Assembly (NCBI GenBank): GCA_002753395.1 | Contig: PEAB01000015.1 | Coordinates: 21,324 to 55,520 of the forward strand | DNA: 34,197 nt | Direction: 5' to 3' | Source: Nitrospirae bacterium MYbinv3 | Lineage (GTDB): Bacteria; Nitrospirota; Thermodesulfovibrionia; Thermodesulfovibrionales; Magnetobacteriaceae | Shown here: piece after piece, positions 32,743-34,197 of the stretch | Layout: each line of letters opens with the position of its first letter | Numbering within the stretch: position 1 is the first letter of the stretch | Program-made: the position numbers and the translations under genes | Notes under the pieces: generated by a model | Told to the model about the DNA's origin: nothing | Databases searched by the model: none | Seen by the model: the letters and a program-made list of their open reading frames with translations, nothing else

Positions 32743-32776
32743 CAACCGCCTAATACCCGTGCTTTAATACATACAT
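32735..32776 (+). promoter_or_regulatory. Promoter module P2 of the antirepressor genes
   Basis: The same 42-bp module as at 29660: CCCCTTGACAAC, 13-bp spacer, TGCTTTAATA, one variable base, ATACAT. The -35 TTGACA (32739-32744) and -10 TTTAAT (32763-32768) are 18 bp apart. The -35 overlaps the nuclease stop codon. Confidence 0.6.
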
Positions 32777-32848
32777 CGATTATCTTGGGGTTAGCCGCTG
32801 ACCTTAATAGTGGCATTGTTGTTTTTATAGTATAGAGAGCCTATGATG

Positions 32849-32914
32849 GCCGAGTGTTCACCTAACCGTGAGGCGGTGACTGCCCCAAGAGCAGCGATAG
32901 CACTCGGCATTTTT
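32849..32914 (+). ncRNA. Candidate structured leader RNA with three-way junction and T-run
   Basis: P1 GCCGAGTG/CACTCGGC (32849-32856 and 32901-32908) encloses P2 TCACC/GGTGA (32858-32862 and 32875-32879) and P3 CTGC/GCAG (32880-32883 and 32891-32894), followed by ATTTTT. P1 with the T-run could terminate transcription before the antirepressor gene, making this a short RNA or an attenuator. No known family recognised. Confidence 0.5.
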
Positions 32915-32946
32915 AATGCTGGGATATCGAATCTTGGAGGTACGTT

Positions 32947-33576
32947 ATGAACGTACAAAACAACTTACCAACAACAACCCAAATAACATTCCACGAAGAC
33001 ACACTCACTGCAACCGAAAAGGATGGCAAAGTCTATGTTGCCATGAAGCCTGTTTGTGAAGCACTGGGCTTAGAATGGAGTGGGCAATATAGACATATCC
33101 AAAGAGACGAGGTCTTAAATAACAGCATTGCCGTAATGGCAATTCAGATGCCACAAGATGACCAGCAGCGTGAGATTATCTTTTTACCCCTGAAGTACCT
33201 GAACGGCTGGCTGTTTAAAATCTCCACCCGTCGAATCAAGAATCCGCTTACCCGTGCCAAGCTTATCCGTTACCAGGAGGAGTGCTACGACGTGCTGTTT
33301 GAGTACTTCAACGCCAAACCCGACACAACGCCCGTTACCGACAATCAACCTGACGGTGTTGGACATGTGAAAGACAGACGGTATGGTAAGCTCATAACCG
33401 TCCTCTGGCATGGTGAAATGGCCGTCTTTAACAAGGCAGCCCTTGTGTTAGCTGGCAAGGCCATGATTGCCGGTAAGATGGTGCCATGCGGCAATGATAG
33501 AGTGCCATACGTCGGCGGCTACCTTGCTAAGGACGCTATCGTAAAAGCGATGAAGGAGGTATTGTCATGCAAATAA
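32947..33576 (+). CDS. Phage antirepressor (P22_AR_N-type) protein
   Basis: 209 residues, with GGAGG 7 bp before the ATG. The N-terminal 130 residues match the P22 antirepressor N-domain (VYVAMKPVCEALGLEWSGQYRHIQRD, in pieces VAMKPVCEALGL and QYRHIQRD; FLPLKYLNGWLFKI; EECYDVLFEYF). The C-terminal part, with VLWHGEMAVFNKAALVLAGKAMIAG pieces, is not recognised. Such proteins counter phage repressors, so the island has a prophage origin or prophage parts. The next antirepressor gene overlaps by 10 bp. Confidence 0.85.
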   Translation: MNVQNNLPTTTQITFHEDTLTATEKDGKVYVAMKPVCEALGLEWSGQYRHIQRDEVLNNSIAVMAIQMPQDDQQREIIFLPLKYLNGWLFKISTRRIKNPLTRAKLIRYQEECYDVLFEYFNAKPDTTPVTDNQPDGVGHVKDRRYGKLITVLWHGEMAVFNKAALVLAGKAMIAGKMVPCGNDRVPYVGGYLAKDAIVKAMKEVLSCK

Positions 33577-34197
33577 AGCGACCTGGAGCGGCAAAGGACG
33601 AAATGCACGAATCAACAACCCAGCTTATCCCTGTGCTGCAGTCCACTATAGGCGGCAGGGAAGTCCAGACCGTAGATGCAAGGGAGTTGCATAGGTTTTT
33701 GGAAGTGAGAAAGAAGTTTAGCGACTGGGTTAAGAACAGGATAATTGAATACAATTTCATTGAAAATACTGACTTTATAACGCTTTCCCAAAATAGGGAA
33801 AGCGGTGGTAGAACCATAGAGTACAACCTCACCATTGACATGGCCAAAGAACTCTCGATGGTGGAGCGCAACGCCAAGGGTCGGGAGGCACGGCAATACT
33901 TCATAGAGTGTGAGCGCCGGTACAAGGCTGCGGAGGCCCACACTCTCCCCCCAACCGATGACCCGATACTGATGCAGGCGCAAGTCTCTATCCAGTTACG
34001 CATAAAGCAGATAGAGCTTGAGGAGAGACAGAGCGATCTCGAAAGGCGAATAGTCAATATGGAACGCCAGCACAGGGAGGAAACACCCCCTGCGTCAATG
34101 GAAGGTGCGTGCCCCTACGTTCATCCAGGGGCATCGACACAGGGAGCCGCACTATCTAAAACGGCAAGGGGTAACCTGGTTACAGCACACAGTAACC
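33567..34197 (+). CDS. AntA/AntB-type antirepressor, 3' end outside window
   Basis: Open for 210 codons to the window edge, with AAGGAGG 7 bp before the ATG. The N-terminal region has the AntA/AntB pattern (VDARELHRFLEVRKKFSDW in part; IIEYNFIENTDF; YNLTIDMAKELSMVERNAKGREARQYFIECE in pieces DMAKELSMVERN and RQYFIECE). A coiled-coil stretch near residues 135-170 follows. It overlaps the previous antirepressor gene, so the two are coupled. The C-terminal domain cannot be seen. Confidence 0.85.
   Translation, partial: MQIKRPGAAKDEMHESTTQLIPVLQSTIGGREVQTVDARELHRFLEVRKKFSDWVKNRIIEYNFIENTDFITLSQNRESGGRTIEYNLTIDMAKELSMVERNAKGREARQYFIECERRYKAAEAHTLPPTDDPILMQAQVSIQLRIKQIELEERQSDLERRIVNMERQHREETPPASMEGACPYVHPGASTQGAALSKTARGNLVTAHSN

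Overview
The window reads as a chromosomal segment of a Gram-negative bacterium. It encodes an RND/TolC tripartite pump, a Wza-type outer-membrane exporter, lipoproteins and a type IV pilin. Long Ser/Thr kinases with WD40 repeats, the pilin sequence and the many small palindromic repeats fit Nitrospirota or deltaproteobacterial-like lineages. I cannot fix the taxon from sequence alone; Nitrospirota is my best guess.

Layout. (1) 1-675: the start of a coiled-coil gene, then a 147-bp inverted-repeat element. (2) 676-8807: a translationally coupled signalling cluster, made of an FHA/zinc-ribbon Ser/Thr kinase, a small pseudopilin-like protein, a 1654-residue kinase with two WD40 propellers and HEAT-like repeats, and a MacB/FtsX-type permease without its ATPase. 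(3) 8912-13469: single genes, namely a membrane-anchored rhodanese, class I fructose-1,6-bisphosphatase, a type IV pilin, an unknown protein and a TlyA-type rRNA methyltransferase. Between them lie dispersed repeats. (4) 13759-19336, minus strand: a TolC-like protein, a membrane-fusion protein and an RND pump, joined by 4-bp overlaps. (5) 19737-27052: an exopolysaccharide locus behind a sigma-54-like promoter. It holds a divergent CpsD-like P-loop protein, a Wza-like exporter and a Wzz-like protein, followed by GDP-mannose 4,6-dehydratase and a methyltransferase/glycosyltransferase fusion. (6) 27388-28784: a CheV-like protein and a stand-alone HPt protein. (7) 29299-34197: tRNA-Leu(UAA) followed by an accessory island that runs off the window. 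It carries 10-bp iterons, a Panacea-type toxin-antitoxin pair, a ParA-like ATPase / unknown / PD-(D/E)XK nuclease operon, and two phage antirepressor-type genes.

Repeats are the second theme. A family with GGGTGCATAAGAA ends shows 8-9 bp target duplications at three sites. A 148-bp element with CTAYASTTTTGCAC ends sits inside a 96-bp repeat. Removing the element and one 7-bp duplication restores exactly 96 bp, matching an uninterrupted copy at 9670-9765.

The best candidate for an undescribed system is the island operon 30837-32742 (ParA-like ATPase, Lys-rich unknown, PD-(D/E)XK nuclease with a zinc-finger-like tail). Twin 19-bp operator-like repeats precede it, and its first gene changes composition abruptly. 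Two duplicated 42-bp promoter modules (29660 and 32735) drive structured leaders in front of the toxin-antitoxin and antirepressor genes, which suggests co-regulation within the island.
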